Notes under the pieces: model-generated
The model's input: the letters and a program-made list of their open reading frames with translations, nothing else
Told to the model about the DNA's origin: nothing
The model's database searches: none
Program-made: the position numbers and the translations under genes
Assembly: GCA_944389315.1 (NCBI GenBank)
Contig: CALXLX010000030.1
Location: 1-39,541, forward strand
Origin: an uncultured Opitutales bacterium
Lineage (GTDB): Bacteria; Verrucomicrobiota; Verrucomicrobiia; Opitutales; Intestinicryptomonadaceae
Direction of reading: 5' to 3'
DNA: 39,541 nucleotides
Part shown: positions 24,951 through 32,538 of the stretch, in pieces
How the letters are laid out: each line of letters starts with the position of its first letter
How positions within the stretch are numbered: the stretch's first letter is position 1

Positions 24951-26123
24951 ATGATTAAAAAATACGTATTTTCTTCGGAATCGGTCGGCGAGGGGCATCC
25001 CGATAAGGTGGCCGACTACATCTCCGACAGCGTTTTGGACGCGTGCCTTGCGCAGGATAAGTTCAGCCGTGTTGCCTGCGAGACGCTCGTCAAGAGTAAC
25101 TGCGTGACCGTCGCCGGCGAAATCACAACCAAGGCCAAGCTCGATTACGAGAAGATAGTGCGCGACGCCATACGCGAAATAGGCTACATCAACGATGACG
25201 ACGTCTTTCATGCAGACAAGGTGTTCTTGAACAACCTTATTACAAAGCAGTCTCCCGACATCGCCCAGGGCGTGAACGCGAAGAAGGCCAAGGGCAAGAA
25301 GACGGCCGAGCAGGGTGCGGGCGACCAGGGCATAATGTTCGGTTTTGCGACGAACGAGACTCCCGAGTACATGCCCGCCTCTGTTATGTTCGCCCACAGG
25401 ATACTCACGGAGCTGGCAAAGCAGCGCAAGAGCGGCAAAGGCCCCAAGTGGCTCAGGCCCGACTGCAAGAGCCAGGTTGCCGTGGAGTACGAGGACGGCA
25501 AGCCGGTGCACATCAAGAATGTGGTGGTTTCAACCCAGCATTCTGCGGACGTCGAGCACGACGAGATAGAAAAGTACATAATCGAAAAAGTCATAAAGAA
25601 GGTTTTGCCGGCCAAGCTTTTGGACAAGAAGACCCAGTATTTCATAAATCCGACGGGCAAGTTCGTAGTCGGCGGGCCCCAGGGCGACAGCGGCCTTACG
25701 GGCAGAAAGATAATAGTGGACACATACGGCGGCGCGGGCAGGCACGGCGGCGGGGCGTTCTCGGGCAAGGATCCGAGCAAGGTTGACAGGAGCGCGGCCT
25801 ACATGTGCCGTTGGGTTGCCAAGAACATAGTAGCGGCCGGCCTTGCTGACAAGTGCGAGCTTCAGATAGCCTACGCGATAGGCGAGCCCAAGCCCACGAG
25901 CATTACGGTTGACACTTTCGGCACGGGAAAAGTCGACGAGGAGAAGATAGTCAAGGCGGTTGAGAAAATCTTCAGTTTCAAGCCTGCCGACATCATAAAG
26001 CAGCTGGATCTTTTGCGTCCGATATACAGGAAAACCACCAATTACGGGCATTTCACCAAGGCCGATCTCCCCTGGGAGAAGACGGACAAGGCGGATTTGC
26101 TCCGCAAGGCGGTTTTGAAATAG
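24951..26123 (+). CDS. metK: S-adenosylmethionine synthetase
   Basis: Makes S-adenosylmethionine from ATP and methionine. The 390-residue sequence shows the family motifs in order: [20 protein letters not shown] with the ATP-binding His, the Mg-binding [12 protein letters not shown] hexapeptide region, [23 protein letters not shown], and the P-loop-like [25 protein letters not shown]. Lys-rich stretches (KKAKGKK, about 108-114) are a small variation. ATG 24951 is chosen because the conserved N-terminus starts there and a promoter sits just upstream. It is followed by its own terminator and then ahcY, together forming the methyl cycle ends. Confidence 0.97.
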   Translation: MIKKYVFSSESVGEGHPDKVADYISDSVLDACLAQDKFSRVACETLVKSNCVTVAGEITTKAKLDYEKIVRDAIREIGYINDDDVFHADKVFLNNLITKQSPDIAQGVNAKKAKGKKTAEQGAGDQGIMFGFATNETPEYMPASVMFAHRILTELAKQRKSGKGPKWLRPDCKSQVAVEYEDGKPVHIKNVVVSTQHSADVEHDEIEKYIIEKVIKKVLPAKLLDKKTQYFINPTGKFVVGGPQGDSGLTGRKIIVDTYGGAGRHGGGAFSGKDPSKVDRSAAYMCRWVAKNIVAAGLADKCELQIAYAIGEPKPTSITVDTFGTGKVDEEKIVKAVEKIFSFKPADIIKQLDLLRPIYRKTTNYGHFTKADLPWEKTDKADLLRKAVLK

Positions 26124-26129
26124 GTCTTT

Positions 26130-26167
26130 AATCCGGCGGCGCGCGTTTTGCTCTCCGCCGGATTTTT
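26130..26167 (+). terminator. Intrinsic terminator of metK
   Basis: AATCCGGCGG (26130-26139) pairs perfectly with CCGCCGGATT (26155-26164), and five T end the stem. It begins seven bases after the metK stop. Confidence 0.92.
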
Positions 26168-26427
26168 ATCAAGGTTAGCGGCGCGGATATATCCATTGCG
26201 GGCTTCATGCTTTCCAAGCGGAGGGTTTTTACCTCTCTTTTATAGTACGGCGTTTCCCCTGACGGAATACTCCCCAAAATTTGGGCGCCGCTTATTTTAA
26301 TAGAAAACGGTTCTGCTTTTTTATCTTATACAGCGCGGGAGAGAATTTTTCTCTTGTGATGGAAAAGTGATACTTAGAGCGCAGACGGCCTTTCAGAATT
26401 TACACACAACAACAGCGTACGAAAAAT
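26168..26427 (+). other. Structured region upstream of ahcY
   Basis: An 8-base stem AGCGGCGC (26177-26184) / GCGCCGCT (26285-26292) could close a domain of 116 bases that contains two smaller hairpins (GCTTtccAAGC near 26210; GAGG/CCTC near 26221-26234). A 13-base palindrome CCCAAAATTTGGG overlaps the right arm (26273-26285). Further on, AGAGAAtttTTCTCT (26340-26354) forms another hairpin. A -10-like TATACA occurs at 26327-26332 without a convincing -35. No ribosome site precedes the ahcY ATG; the last 30 bases are A-rich and unstructured. Confidence 0.5.
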
Positions 26428-27849
26428 ATGGCGAAAAAATCATCGAATAACGAATACAAAGTTGCCGACATAAAGCTGGCGGACTTCGGAAGAAAAGAAT
26501 TGGACATAGCCTCTTACGAGATGCCCGGGCTTATGGCTCTGCGCAAGAAGTACGGCGCAAAGCAGCCTCTGAAGGGGGTTCGCATAACGGGGTCTTTGCA
26601 TATGACAATACAGACCGCCGCGCTGATAGAGACTCTAAAGTGCCTGGGTGCGGACGTGCGCTGGGCAAGCTGCAATATATATTCGACGCAGGACCACGCC
26701 GCCGCGGCAATCGCGGCCGGCGGCGTGCCGGTGTTCGCATGGAAGGGCGAGACTTTGGAGGAGTATTGGGATTGCACTTTCCGCGCGCTCACCTGGCCCG
26801 ACGGCAAAGGCCCGCAGCAGATAGTCGACGACGGCGGAGACGCCACTTTGCTCGTCCACAAGGGCTACGAGCTTGAGGAAGGCTCAAAGTGGGTTTACGA
26901 AAAGAGCTCCTCGGAGGAGGAGGAGGTCATAAAGAATCTCCTCAAGAGGGTCTATAAGAAGGATAAGAACCATTGGCACAAAGTTGTCGCGGATATTTCC
27001 GGAGTTTCCGAGGAGACCACCACGGGCGTGCACAGGCTCTACAAGATGGTGGAGGATAAAACCCTGCTGTTTCCGGCAATAAACGTCAACGACTCGGTCA
27101 CTAAGAGCAAGTTCGACAACCTTTACGGCTGCAGGGAGTCTTTGGGAGACGGCATAAAGCGCGCCACGGACGTCATGTTCGCCGGAAAGATAGCCGTTGT
27201 CTGCGGATACGGAGATGTCGGCAAGGGCTGCGCGCAGGCGCTGAGGGGCTTGGGCACTACGGTGATGATTACCGAGGTGGATCCCATCTGCGCGCTTCAG
27301 GCGGCAATGGAGGGCTACCGCGTTGTGACTGTCGAGGAGACTTTGGGCCTTGCGGACATATACGTCACAACCACCGGCAACTGCGACATCATAACCATAG
27401 ACCATATGAAGAAGATGCGCGACCAGGCAATAGTTTGCAACATAGGCCATTTCGACAACGAGATACAGGTTGCAAAGTTGAAGTCCTATCCGAAGATCAA
27501 GCATGTAAACATCAAGCCGCAGGTGGATAAATACACCTTCCCAAAGGGCAACAGCATATATCTGTTGGCCGACGGGCGCCTTGTAAATCTGGGCTGCGCG
27601 ACGGGGCATCCGTCCTTTGTCATGAGCAATTCCTTCACAAACCAGGTTCTTGCGCAGATGGATTTGTGGAAGAACAGGGGCAAGTACGAGCGCAAGGTTT
27701 ACATATTGCCCAAGAAGCTCGACGAGGAGGTCGCAAGATTGCATCTGGAGCGCATCGGCGCGCATCTTACAAAACTGACTCCCAAACAGGCGGCCTATAT
27801 AGGAGTGAATGTCGAGGGGCCCTATAAGCCCGACTATTACCGCTACTAA
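26428..27849 (+). CDS. ahcY: Adenosylhomocysteinase
   Basis: Splits S-adenosylhomocysteine to adenosine and homocysteine, relieving product inhibition of methyltransferases. Substrate-domain motifs are [16 protein letters not shown] and [16 protein letters not shown]. The NAD-binding domain has [33 protein letters not shown] carries the catalytic Lys/Asp. The C-terminal NAD-contacting tail ([25 protein letters not shown]) is complete. At 473 residues it belongs to the long form, with an insertion around residues 150-190 ([16 protein letters not shown]) that is common in bacteria. Confidence 0.97.
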   Translation: MAKKSSNNEYKVADIKLADFGRKELDIASYEMPGLMALRKKYGAKQPLKGVRITGSLHMTIQTAALIETLKCLGADVRWASCNIYSTQDHAAAAIAAGGVPVFAWKGETLEEYWDCTFRALTWPDGKGPQQIVDDGGDATLLVHKGYELEEGSKWVYEKSSSEEEEVIKNLLKRVYKKDKNHWHKVVADISGVSEETTTGVHRLYKMVEDKTLLFPAINVNDSVTKSKFDNLYGCRESLGDGIKRATDVMFAGKIAVVCGYGDVGKGCAQALRGLGTTVMITEVDPICALQAAMEGYRVVTVEETLGLADIYVTTTGNCDIITIDHMKKMRDQAIVCNIGHFDNEIQVAKLKSYPKIKHVNIKPQVDKYTFPKGNSIYLLADGRLVNLGCATGHPSFVMSNSFTNQVLAQMDLWKNRGKYERKVYILPKKLDEEVARLHLERIGAHLTKLTPKQAAYIGVNVEGPYKPDYYRY

Positions 27850-27883
27850 GGGCTTTTTTCTACAAAATCTTTCTCCTGAGCAT

Positions 27884-27912
27884 CTCCCCCCCCCATTTTT
27901 TTTGGGGGGGAG
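27884..27912 (+). repeat. Homopolymer stem: C9-A-T8-G7 after ahcY
   Basis: The sequence reads CT, nine C, A, eight T, seven G, AG, so a stem of at least nine pairs (CTCCCCCCC/GGGGGGGAG) can form around a T-rich loop. It starts 35 bases after the ahcY stop. There is no U-tract after it on the plus strand, but several A-tracts follow. It may act as an unusual terminator, and its length is likely to vary in copying or sequencing. Confidence 0.7.
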
Positions 27913-27968
27913 GGGAAAAAGATAAAAAAACGGCTTTTTTAAATTTGTAAAATTCCGAAAAAAAATAA

Positions 27969-27996
27969 TTGCTTTTTGTAAAAGCGATGCTACATT
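27969..27996 (+). promoter_or_regulatory. Promoter of the small lipoprotein gene
   Basis: TTGCTT (27969-27974), a 16-base spacer and TACATT (27991-27996), ending eight bases before the ATG at 28005. The transcript would be leaderless or nearly so, and no ribosome site is visible. Confidence 0.5.
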
Positions 27997-28004
27997 TAAA
28001 ACTC

Positions 28005-28262
28005 ATGAAACCTCGTAATATAGCTTTTATAGCAACTTTAGTCGCATGCGCTTCGTTCCTGGCGGGCTGTGTGGCCGATGAAACCACTGCCCAGCAGAAG
28101 ACCACGGCTTTCGGCTTGTACACTTACGAACCTGCGTGCTTTACCCCAAATACGAGCTGCACGTCCATGACTATTTCCACGGACGACGCAACCGGAATGG
28201 AAATACCCTCGGGTGACAGGACCCAACTGTTCTGGGGGCTCATAAGCATAGAGGACTACTAA
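28005..28262 (+). CDS. Small lipoprotein of unknown function
   Basis: An 85-residue product. Residues 1-21 form a lipoprotein signal with lipobox FLAGC and the acylated Cys at 22. The mature 64 residues are polar, with two further cysteines (PACFTPNTSC) that could form a disulfide, and end in the motif SGDRTQLFWGLISIEDY. I do not recognise a family with certainty. It is transcribed alone: a promoter precedes it and a strong terminator follows. The start at 28005 is preferred over an upstream TTG at 27969 because that codon falls in the promoter. Confidence 0.82.
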   Translation: MKPRNIAFIATLVACASFLAGCVADETTAQQKTTAFGLYTYEPACFTPNTSCTSMTISTDDATGMEIPSGDRTQLFWGLISIEDY

Positions 28263-28276
28263 ACCGAAATATACTC

Positions 28277-28330
28277 CCCATAAACTTTTATGAAGTCCGA
28301 TTTTTCCGATCGGACTTTTTTGTTTATGGG
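28277..28330 (+). terminator. Two-tier terminator after the small lipoprotein gene
   Basis: The inner stem AAGTCCGAT (28293-28301) / ATCGGACTT (28309-28317), with the T-run to 28321, is a classical terminator. An outer perfect 9-base stem CCCATAAAC (28277-28285) / GTTTATGGG (28322-28330) encloses it. The next gene begins 28 bases later. Confidence 0.9.
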
Positions 28331-28357
28331 AAGTGCAATCCACATAGGATATACAAT

Positions 28358-29035
28358 ATGGCTGTTTTTACAGGAGGCGACATCTCGGCGGTGCTGTTCG
28401 ATTTGGACGGCACTTTGGTCGACAATTACAGGGGCATATATTCGTGCCTGAACGAGACGTTCGACAAGTTCTCAATACCCCGCAGAAGTTACGAGGAGGT
28501 TGTCTCGTGCGTGGGCGGGTCCATACTGCTGACCATAAAGAAACTGCTGGGTGAGGTTCCCAATCTAAACGAGATAGGCCAATACTATGCGGATCGTTTT
28601 AACGACCATGCCCTGGTGGGGCTGAGGCCGCTGCCGTACGTGGATAAAATACTTCCGGCCATAAAGGAGCGCGGCGTGAAGATAGCGCTTCTTACGAACA
28701 AGGCGCAGGAGGCCTCGGAAATAATACTCGGGCATCTCGGGTTTGCTCGCTATTTCGACGCCATATGCGGCACTACATTGCACTCCGTCCGCAAGCCCGA
28801 CATAGAGTTTACGCGCCGCGCGCTTTCGGCCCTGAATGCAGAGGCAAAAACGTCGCTTATGGTGGGGGATTCGGCGTACGACTATAAGACTGCGAAGACT
28901 GCCGGCATGTATTCTGCAATGGTCGCCACTGGGGCAACCAGCATTGAAACCCTGCGTGAAACTTGTCCGGATTCCATAGGAGTTTATCCCTCCATGAGGG
29001 AGCTGGCAAAGGGCGTTTGGAATATGGATATTTAG
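28358..29035 (+). CDS. HAD-superfamily phosphatase (phosphoglycolate phosphatase-like)
   Basis: A 225-residue HAD hydrolase. Motif I is VLFDLDGTLVDN with nucleophile Asp15 and acid/base Asp17, motif II is ALLTNKA, motif III includes RKPDIEFTRRAL, and motif IV is LMVGDSAYDYKTAKTAG. The helical cap between motifs I and II is of the Gph type. Substrates of this family are small phosphorylated metabolites such as phosphoglycolate or pyrophosphate and cannot be assigned here. AGGAT precedes the ATG at 28358; an internal GGAGG at about 28372 followed by GTG could give a shorter form. Confidence 0.9.
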   Translation: MAVFTGGDISAVLFDLDGTLVDNYRGIYSCLNETFDKFSIPRRSYEEVVSCVGGSILLTIKKLLGEVPNLNEIGQYYADRFNDHALVGLRPLPYVDKILPAIKERGVKIALLTNKAQEASEIILGHLGFARYFDAICGTTLHSVRKPDIEFTRRALSALNAEAKTSLMVGDSAYDYKTAKTAGMYSAMVATGATSIETLRETCPDSIGVYPSMRELAKGVWNMDI

Positions 29036-29153
29036 GCGGCTTAAGCCTCTGACGGAGCCTTGGTGCAAAGAAAGAATATTATTCCTTCCGCGCTTTTGTT
29101 TTGCGGACGGATAAAAATATTTCGGGCAAAAGGCCCTATTTGGATTATTTTGT

Positions 29154-29183
29154 TTGATTTCGGATAAAAAGAATAAATATTTT
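29154..29183 (+). promoter_or_regulatory. Possible promoter of exbB-exbD-tonB
   Basis: TTGATT (29154-29159), an 18-base spacer and TATTTT (29178-29183) lie 53 bases upstream of the ExbB start. Between them and the start codon GGGGC (29194-29198) and GCCCC (29212-29216) can pair, close to an AAGGGAAA ribosome site. A weak hairpin GGGC/GCCC at about 29124-29137 could end the HAD transcript. Confidence 0.4.
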
Positions 29184-29236
29184 TCAAAAAAAAGGGGCGT
29201 TGGCGGTCAAAGCCCCGCAAGGGAAATTTTTTTAAG

Positions 29237-30196
29237 ATGTCGGCACTAAACTATCTCTATGTCTTAGCCGCGGCTGACGCGGGTATAATCAAATATTTCA
29301 ACGATTCCAACTTCGCCGGGCAGGTTATAGTGGTGGTGCTGCTCGCATTCAGCATAGTCGCGTGGGCGGCGCTGTTCGGGAAGTACAACGACCTTAAAAA
29401 TATGCGCGCGCTGAATATGTCGGTGGAAAACCGCATAGCGCGCTCTCCTTCCATAATGGAGGCCGTTGCGCAGGGGGGGCTGCGTGGCCCGTATGCGGCT
29501 CTCGTCAAGGAGGCGGTTGCTGCATGGAACCGTTCGGGAGGGGATCCGTCGAGCATAGACGAGATGACGCTAAAAATGCAGCAGATAGAAAACGCCATAC
29601 AGCGCGCCCTTTCCAGACAGTATATACGCTACGAGTCAAAGATGGTGCTATTAGGCTCCATAATTTCCGGCGCGCCGTTTCTGGGGCTTTTGGGCACGGT
29701 GTGGGGCGTTATGGACTCTTTCGGTAGCATGTCGGGGCAGGGCACGGTGACTTTGCAGCAGCTCGCCCCGGGCGTATCGGGCGCTCTGCTTACTACGATA
29801 GTGGGCCTGCTTGTGGCGTTGCCCTCGCTTTTCGGATACAACTTTTTGCTTACGCGCTGCAAGGGCATGGTAACGGATCTTGAAAATTTCGCCTCGTCCT
29901 TGTGCGATAAATTTGAGCTCGACGCCCGCCAGCGCATGGTTCACACGTCGGCGCTTCAGAGGGGGCAGAGCACCGCGGGCAACGCGGGCCGGGCTTTGTC
30001 GGGAGATTACGCCTCGCAGCCAGAGCGCGCTGCTGTCCAGCCCCATATAGTTCGGGAGAACGAGGGTGTCGGCGGGTATCCATCCTCCGGAGCCCAGCTT
30101 TCCAATGCCGAGAATACGGCTCCCTCGGCGAGGCCGGCTCCGTCGGACAAGTTTAAGATATCCTTCGATGACGAGGACGACTCCGACCGCTATTAA
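29237..30196 (+). CDS. exbB: MotA/TolQ/ExbB proton channel protein
   Basis: Inner-membrane stator that uses the proton gradient to energise a TonB-like partner. Three membrane helices are visible: about 28-47, 138-160 (MVLLGSIISGAPFLGLLGTV) and 180-207 (VSGALLTTIVGLLVALPSLFG). The helices carry the conserved GLLGTV and TTIVGLLVALP motifs. Residues 230-319 form a disordered Ser/Ala/Pro-rich tail with an acidic end (FDDEDDSDRY), longer than in most ExbB proteins. The gene is followed by exbD and a TonB-like gene, a complete energy-transducing set. Assignment to ExbB rather than TolQ rests on context and is not certain. Confidence 0.9.
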   Translation: MSALNYLYVLAAADAGIIKYFNDSNFAGQVIVVVLLAFSIVAWAALFGKYNDLKNMRALNMSVENRIARSPSIMEAVAQGGLRGPYAALVKEAVAAWNRSGGDPSSIDEMTLKMQQIENAIQRALSRQYIRYESKMVLLGSIISGAPFLGLLGTVWGVMDSFGSMSGQGTVTLQQLAPGVSGALLTTIVGLLVALPSLFGYNFLLTRCKGMVTDLENFASSLCDKFELDARQRMVHTSALQRGQSTAGNAGRALSGDYASQPERAAVQPHIVRENEGVGGYPSSGAQLSNAENTAPSARPAPSDKFKISFDDEDDSDRY

Positions 30197-30227
30197 AGAG
30201 TAGAACCGCTAACTCGGTTGCACGGCA

Positions 30228-30647
30228 ATGGCAAGGAATTTCAAGAGAAAAGAGGGGCTCAGCGCGCTAAACGAGCTGAACATCACGCCGCTGATGGATT
30301 TGGCGTTTTCGCTCCTTATAATATTCATGGTCACAACCCCCCTGCTCGAGCAGACCATAGAGCTGAATCTGCCCAAGCAGGAGCAGAATAGCTCGAGCCA
30401 GCGGCCCGAGAAGGTGGAGTTTCAAGTCATAAACATAGACGCGCGCGGCCAGGTCTATTGGGGCAAGCAGCCTGTGGACTTGGTGGAGCTGGAGAATATG
30501 CTTGCGTCTTTGGCCAAGGAGCTTGATCCGAAGCCCATAAGCCTGCGGGCTGACAGAACTTTGCAGTACCAGAAGGTCATAGACGTAATAGACGCGATAA
30601 AGCGGCACAAGCTTACAAAGCTCAACCTCGATACGGAGGTCAAATAA
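30228..30647 (+). CDS. exbD: ExbD/TolR-type biopolymer transport protein
   Basis: A 139-residue protein with a short basic cytoplasmic head, one membrane helix (LNITPLMDLAFSLLIIFMVTTPLL) containing the conserved proton-carrying Asp24, and a periplasmic domain with PISLRADRTLQYQKVIDVIDAIKRHKLTKL. It associates with ExbB and the downstream TonB-like protein. The 31-base gap after exbB carries no visible control signal. Confidence 0.92.
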   Translation: MARNFKRKEGLSALNELNITPLMDLAFSLLIIFMVTTPLLEQTIELNLPKQEQNSSSQRPEKVEFQVINIDARGQVYWGKQPVDLVELENMLASLAKELDPKPISLRADRTLQYQKVIDVIDAIKRHKLTKLNLDTEVK

Positions 30648-30661
30648 CCGTCGGGAGTCCA

Positions 30662-31474
30662 ATGTTTGATGTTCAGGACAGAAAGGCTTATGGCAAGTCG
30701 ATATTCCTTCATATCTCGGCGGCGGGCATGCTATTTTTATTTTCGTATATAGGCACGCTTATTTACGAGAGCAGGTCGGAGGAAAAATTGGTTTTTGAGT
30801 TGATGGAGCCTACGCCCGAGCAGAAGGAGCAAATGCCAGCTTTGCCTACCTTGCCGGAGCTGAAGGTTGAAACATTCAAGGATCTTAAACCCATAGAGAT
30901 TCCCGAGCCGGAGGAGTTGGACCTCTCCGAGCCCGACGAACCAGAGCCCGAGCCTGAGCCCGCTCCCGCCCCCAAGCCCGCGCCCAAGAAGGTTGTTGAA
31001 AAGCCCGCACCCAAGCCGAAGAAGATTAGCTATGCGGATTTCAGAAAGGATAATCCGTCGAAGAAAACCCAGACTTCAAGGCCAAGAAAACGCCGTCCGC
31101 CCACGAAGATAGAGAGCATAAAGGTTGGCGGAGCCTTGGCGGACATAAAATATACGTCCTCGTCAGCGCAGGCGGCATCTGCATCGGCTTCTGCGGCGAT
31201 GCAAAACGCCATGCAGGCCTACGCCAGGTACATAAACAATATGGCCAAGAGCAAGTGGCGCCTTCCGCAGAATTGCGCCGGCATGGATTTGTCCGCAAAG
31301 ATAGAATTCAAGGTTACTCAGGCGGGGGGCGTCACCAACATTGTTGTGGTGCGTTCAAGCGGAAACCGAGAGTTTGACAGGTCCGTTGTGGACGTGTTTT
31401 CGTCTTTGGTTTTGAACGCGCCCCCTTCGGGGGACAGCGTTGTGATAACTTTGATGTTCGACTCCCAGGTGTAG
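30662..31474 (+). CDS. TonB/TolA-like energy transducer
   Basis: A 270-residue protein anchored by one N-terminal helix (about 13-35). A periplasmic Pro/Glu/Lys spacer follows (for example PEPEELDLSEPDEPEPEPEP and PAPKPAPKKVVEKPAPKPK, about 85-125), then a basic and Ala/Ser-rich stretch. The last 95 residues form a TonB/TolA C-terminal domain (YINNMAKSKWRLPQNC, IEFKVTQAGGVTNIVVVRSSGN, FDRSVVDVFSSLVLNAPPSG). The Cys in QNC and the TolA-like WRLP motif lean towards TolA-type. It transmits ExbB/ExbD energy to outer-membrane receptors or to envelope constriction. Confidence 0.88.
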   Translation: MFDVQDRKAYGKSIFLHISAAGMLFLFSYIGTLIYESRSEEKLVFELMEPTPEQKEQMPALPTLPELKVETFKDLKPIEIPEPEELDLSEPDEPEPEPEPAPAPKPAPKKVVEKPAPKPKKISYADFRKDNPSKKTQTSRPRKRRPPTKIESIKVGGALADIKYTSSSAQAASASASAAMQNAMQAYARYINNMAKSKWRLPQNCAGMDLSAKIEFKVTQAGGVTNIVVVRSSGNREFDRSVVDVFSSLVLNAPPSGDSVVITLMFDSQV

Positions 31475-31903
31475 CGTTTCTCCCATCTCGCGTGTGGGAG
31501 TGAAATTTTATCTCGGCATATTTGGAAAAAATTTCATAGCGGGATTTCTCCTGGCTTTGCGCGCGCGGAGATAATGCCAAAACGGCACGGGAAATTTTTT
31601 GCGACTATCTTGGCTCCAAGGGCAGGGCTTGGCTTCCCGCGCGCGTTTTTCAGAAAGATTCGGTGCATGCCAAAGGGAGGGCCTTGCGGTTTGCCGCATT
31701 AGAAAATAATGTTATTTATCAATATTTCACTTTTTATGCGGCACAATTTTTGCGCCTTCCACGGGGAAGGCATACGGCAAAAGCGCCCGCAGAAAACGCG
31801 GCTTATCTCGGGGGGTATTTTATCTTTCGTCTAAGTCCTATGCCTTTAGGCACAAAAAATGCGCGCTTCTTAAAGCGCGCATATAGGATTATATCTAAGT
31901 TTG
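31475..31903. other. Non-coding region between tonB-like and the gamma-carbonic-anhydrase gene
   Basis: No gene is convincing here. It holds a hairpin CTCCCA (31480-31485) / TGGGAG (31495-31500) just after the TonB-like stop, a possible terminator with a poor U-tract; a second hairpin CCTTCCacggGGAAGG (31755-31770); a short TGCCT/AGGCA stem near 31840-31851; and the terminator of the minus-strand gene. An AT-rich part near 31705-31750 is unexplained. Confidence 0.5.
31854..31882 (-). terminator. Intrinsic terminator of the gamma-carbonic-anhydrase-like gene
   Basis: On the minus strand ATGCGCGCTT (31882-31873) pairs perfectly with AAGCGCGCAT (31868-31859) around a four-base loop, followed by six T. 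Confidence 0.92.
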
Positions 31904-32446
31904 CTATTTTGCCTTCTTGGCGTCCTGGAGCTTCTTGTTAGCGGCTGCAATTTTAGAGTATTTTTCCGCCCAGTATTTCAGCCCGGCTATCTTTTCGGCG
32001 TCGAGCTGCTTGACAACCTTTGCGGGGGAACCGAGAACAAGTGAACCTTCCGGAACAACGGTGTTCTTTGTCACAAGCGCCCCGGCGCCCACTATTGAGC
32101 CTGAACCTATTTTAGCGCCGTCCATAACCGTCGCCCCCATGCCTATAAGGCAGCCGTCGCCTATCTCGCAGGCGTGTATTATGGCATTGTGGCCTATGGT
32201 GGTCCATTTGCCAATCTTCACGCCGTAATCGTCTGCAAGATGCACTATCGTTCCGTCCTGAACGTTGGAGCCTTCCCCTATCTCTATGGAGTTTATGTCC
32301 GCCCTAAGAACGCAGCAGGGAAATACGCTGGCCTTGGGGCCTATGGTTACGTCGCCTATCAGAACGGCGTGTTCGCTCACATAGGCGCTCTCGTCCACGA
32401 CGGGCGTCTTTGCGAGGTGCTTTTCAAGTCTTTCTTCGAGTGTCAT
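31904..32446 (-). CDS. Gamma-carbonic-anhydrase-like left-handed beta-helix protein (YrdA/PaaY type)
   Basis: A 180-residue hexapeptide-repeat trimer protein. The expected metal-binding histidines are His69 (DGTIVHLADDYG), His86 and His91 (TIGHNAIIHACEIG). RADINSIEIGEGSNVQDG supplies the Arg/Asp/Gln residues conserved in this family, and VLGSPAKVVKQL ends the helix. Homologues bind zinc, but carbonic anhydrase activity has been shown for only some. AAGGA precedes the ATG. It stands behind the HzsA-like gene, 92 bases downstream of its stop, so may be a separate unit. Confidence 0.92.
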   Translation of the reverse strand: MTLEERLEKHLAKTPVVDESAYVSEHAVLIGDVTIGPKASVFPCCVLRADINSIEIGEGSNVQDGTIVHLADDYGVKIGKWTTIGHNAIIHACEIGDGCLIGMGATVMDGAKIGSGSIVGAGALVTKNTVVPEGSLVLGSPAKVVKQLDAEKIAGLKYWAEKYSKIAAANKKLQDAKKAK

Positions 32447-32538
32447 AATATTTATCCTTATCGGACCATTACGGTTTTAATTGAAAAATCCTTGCGCGCT
32501 TTCGCCCGAAATTCAACTTTTTTCCGCCCGTATTTTTC

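Noticed and set aside
23952..25511. 519-residue minus-strand open frame across the VC0807-type and metK genes
   Set aside because: It overlaps well-supported genes on the other strand, has no recognisable domain and shows shadow-frame composition.
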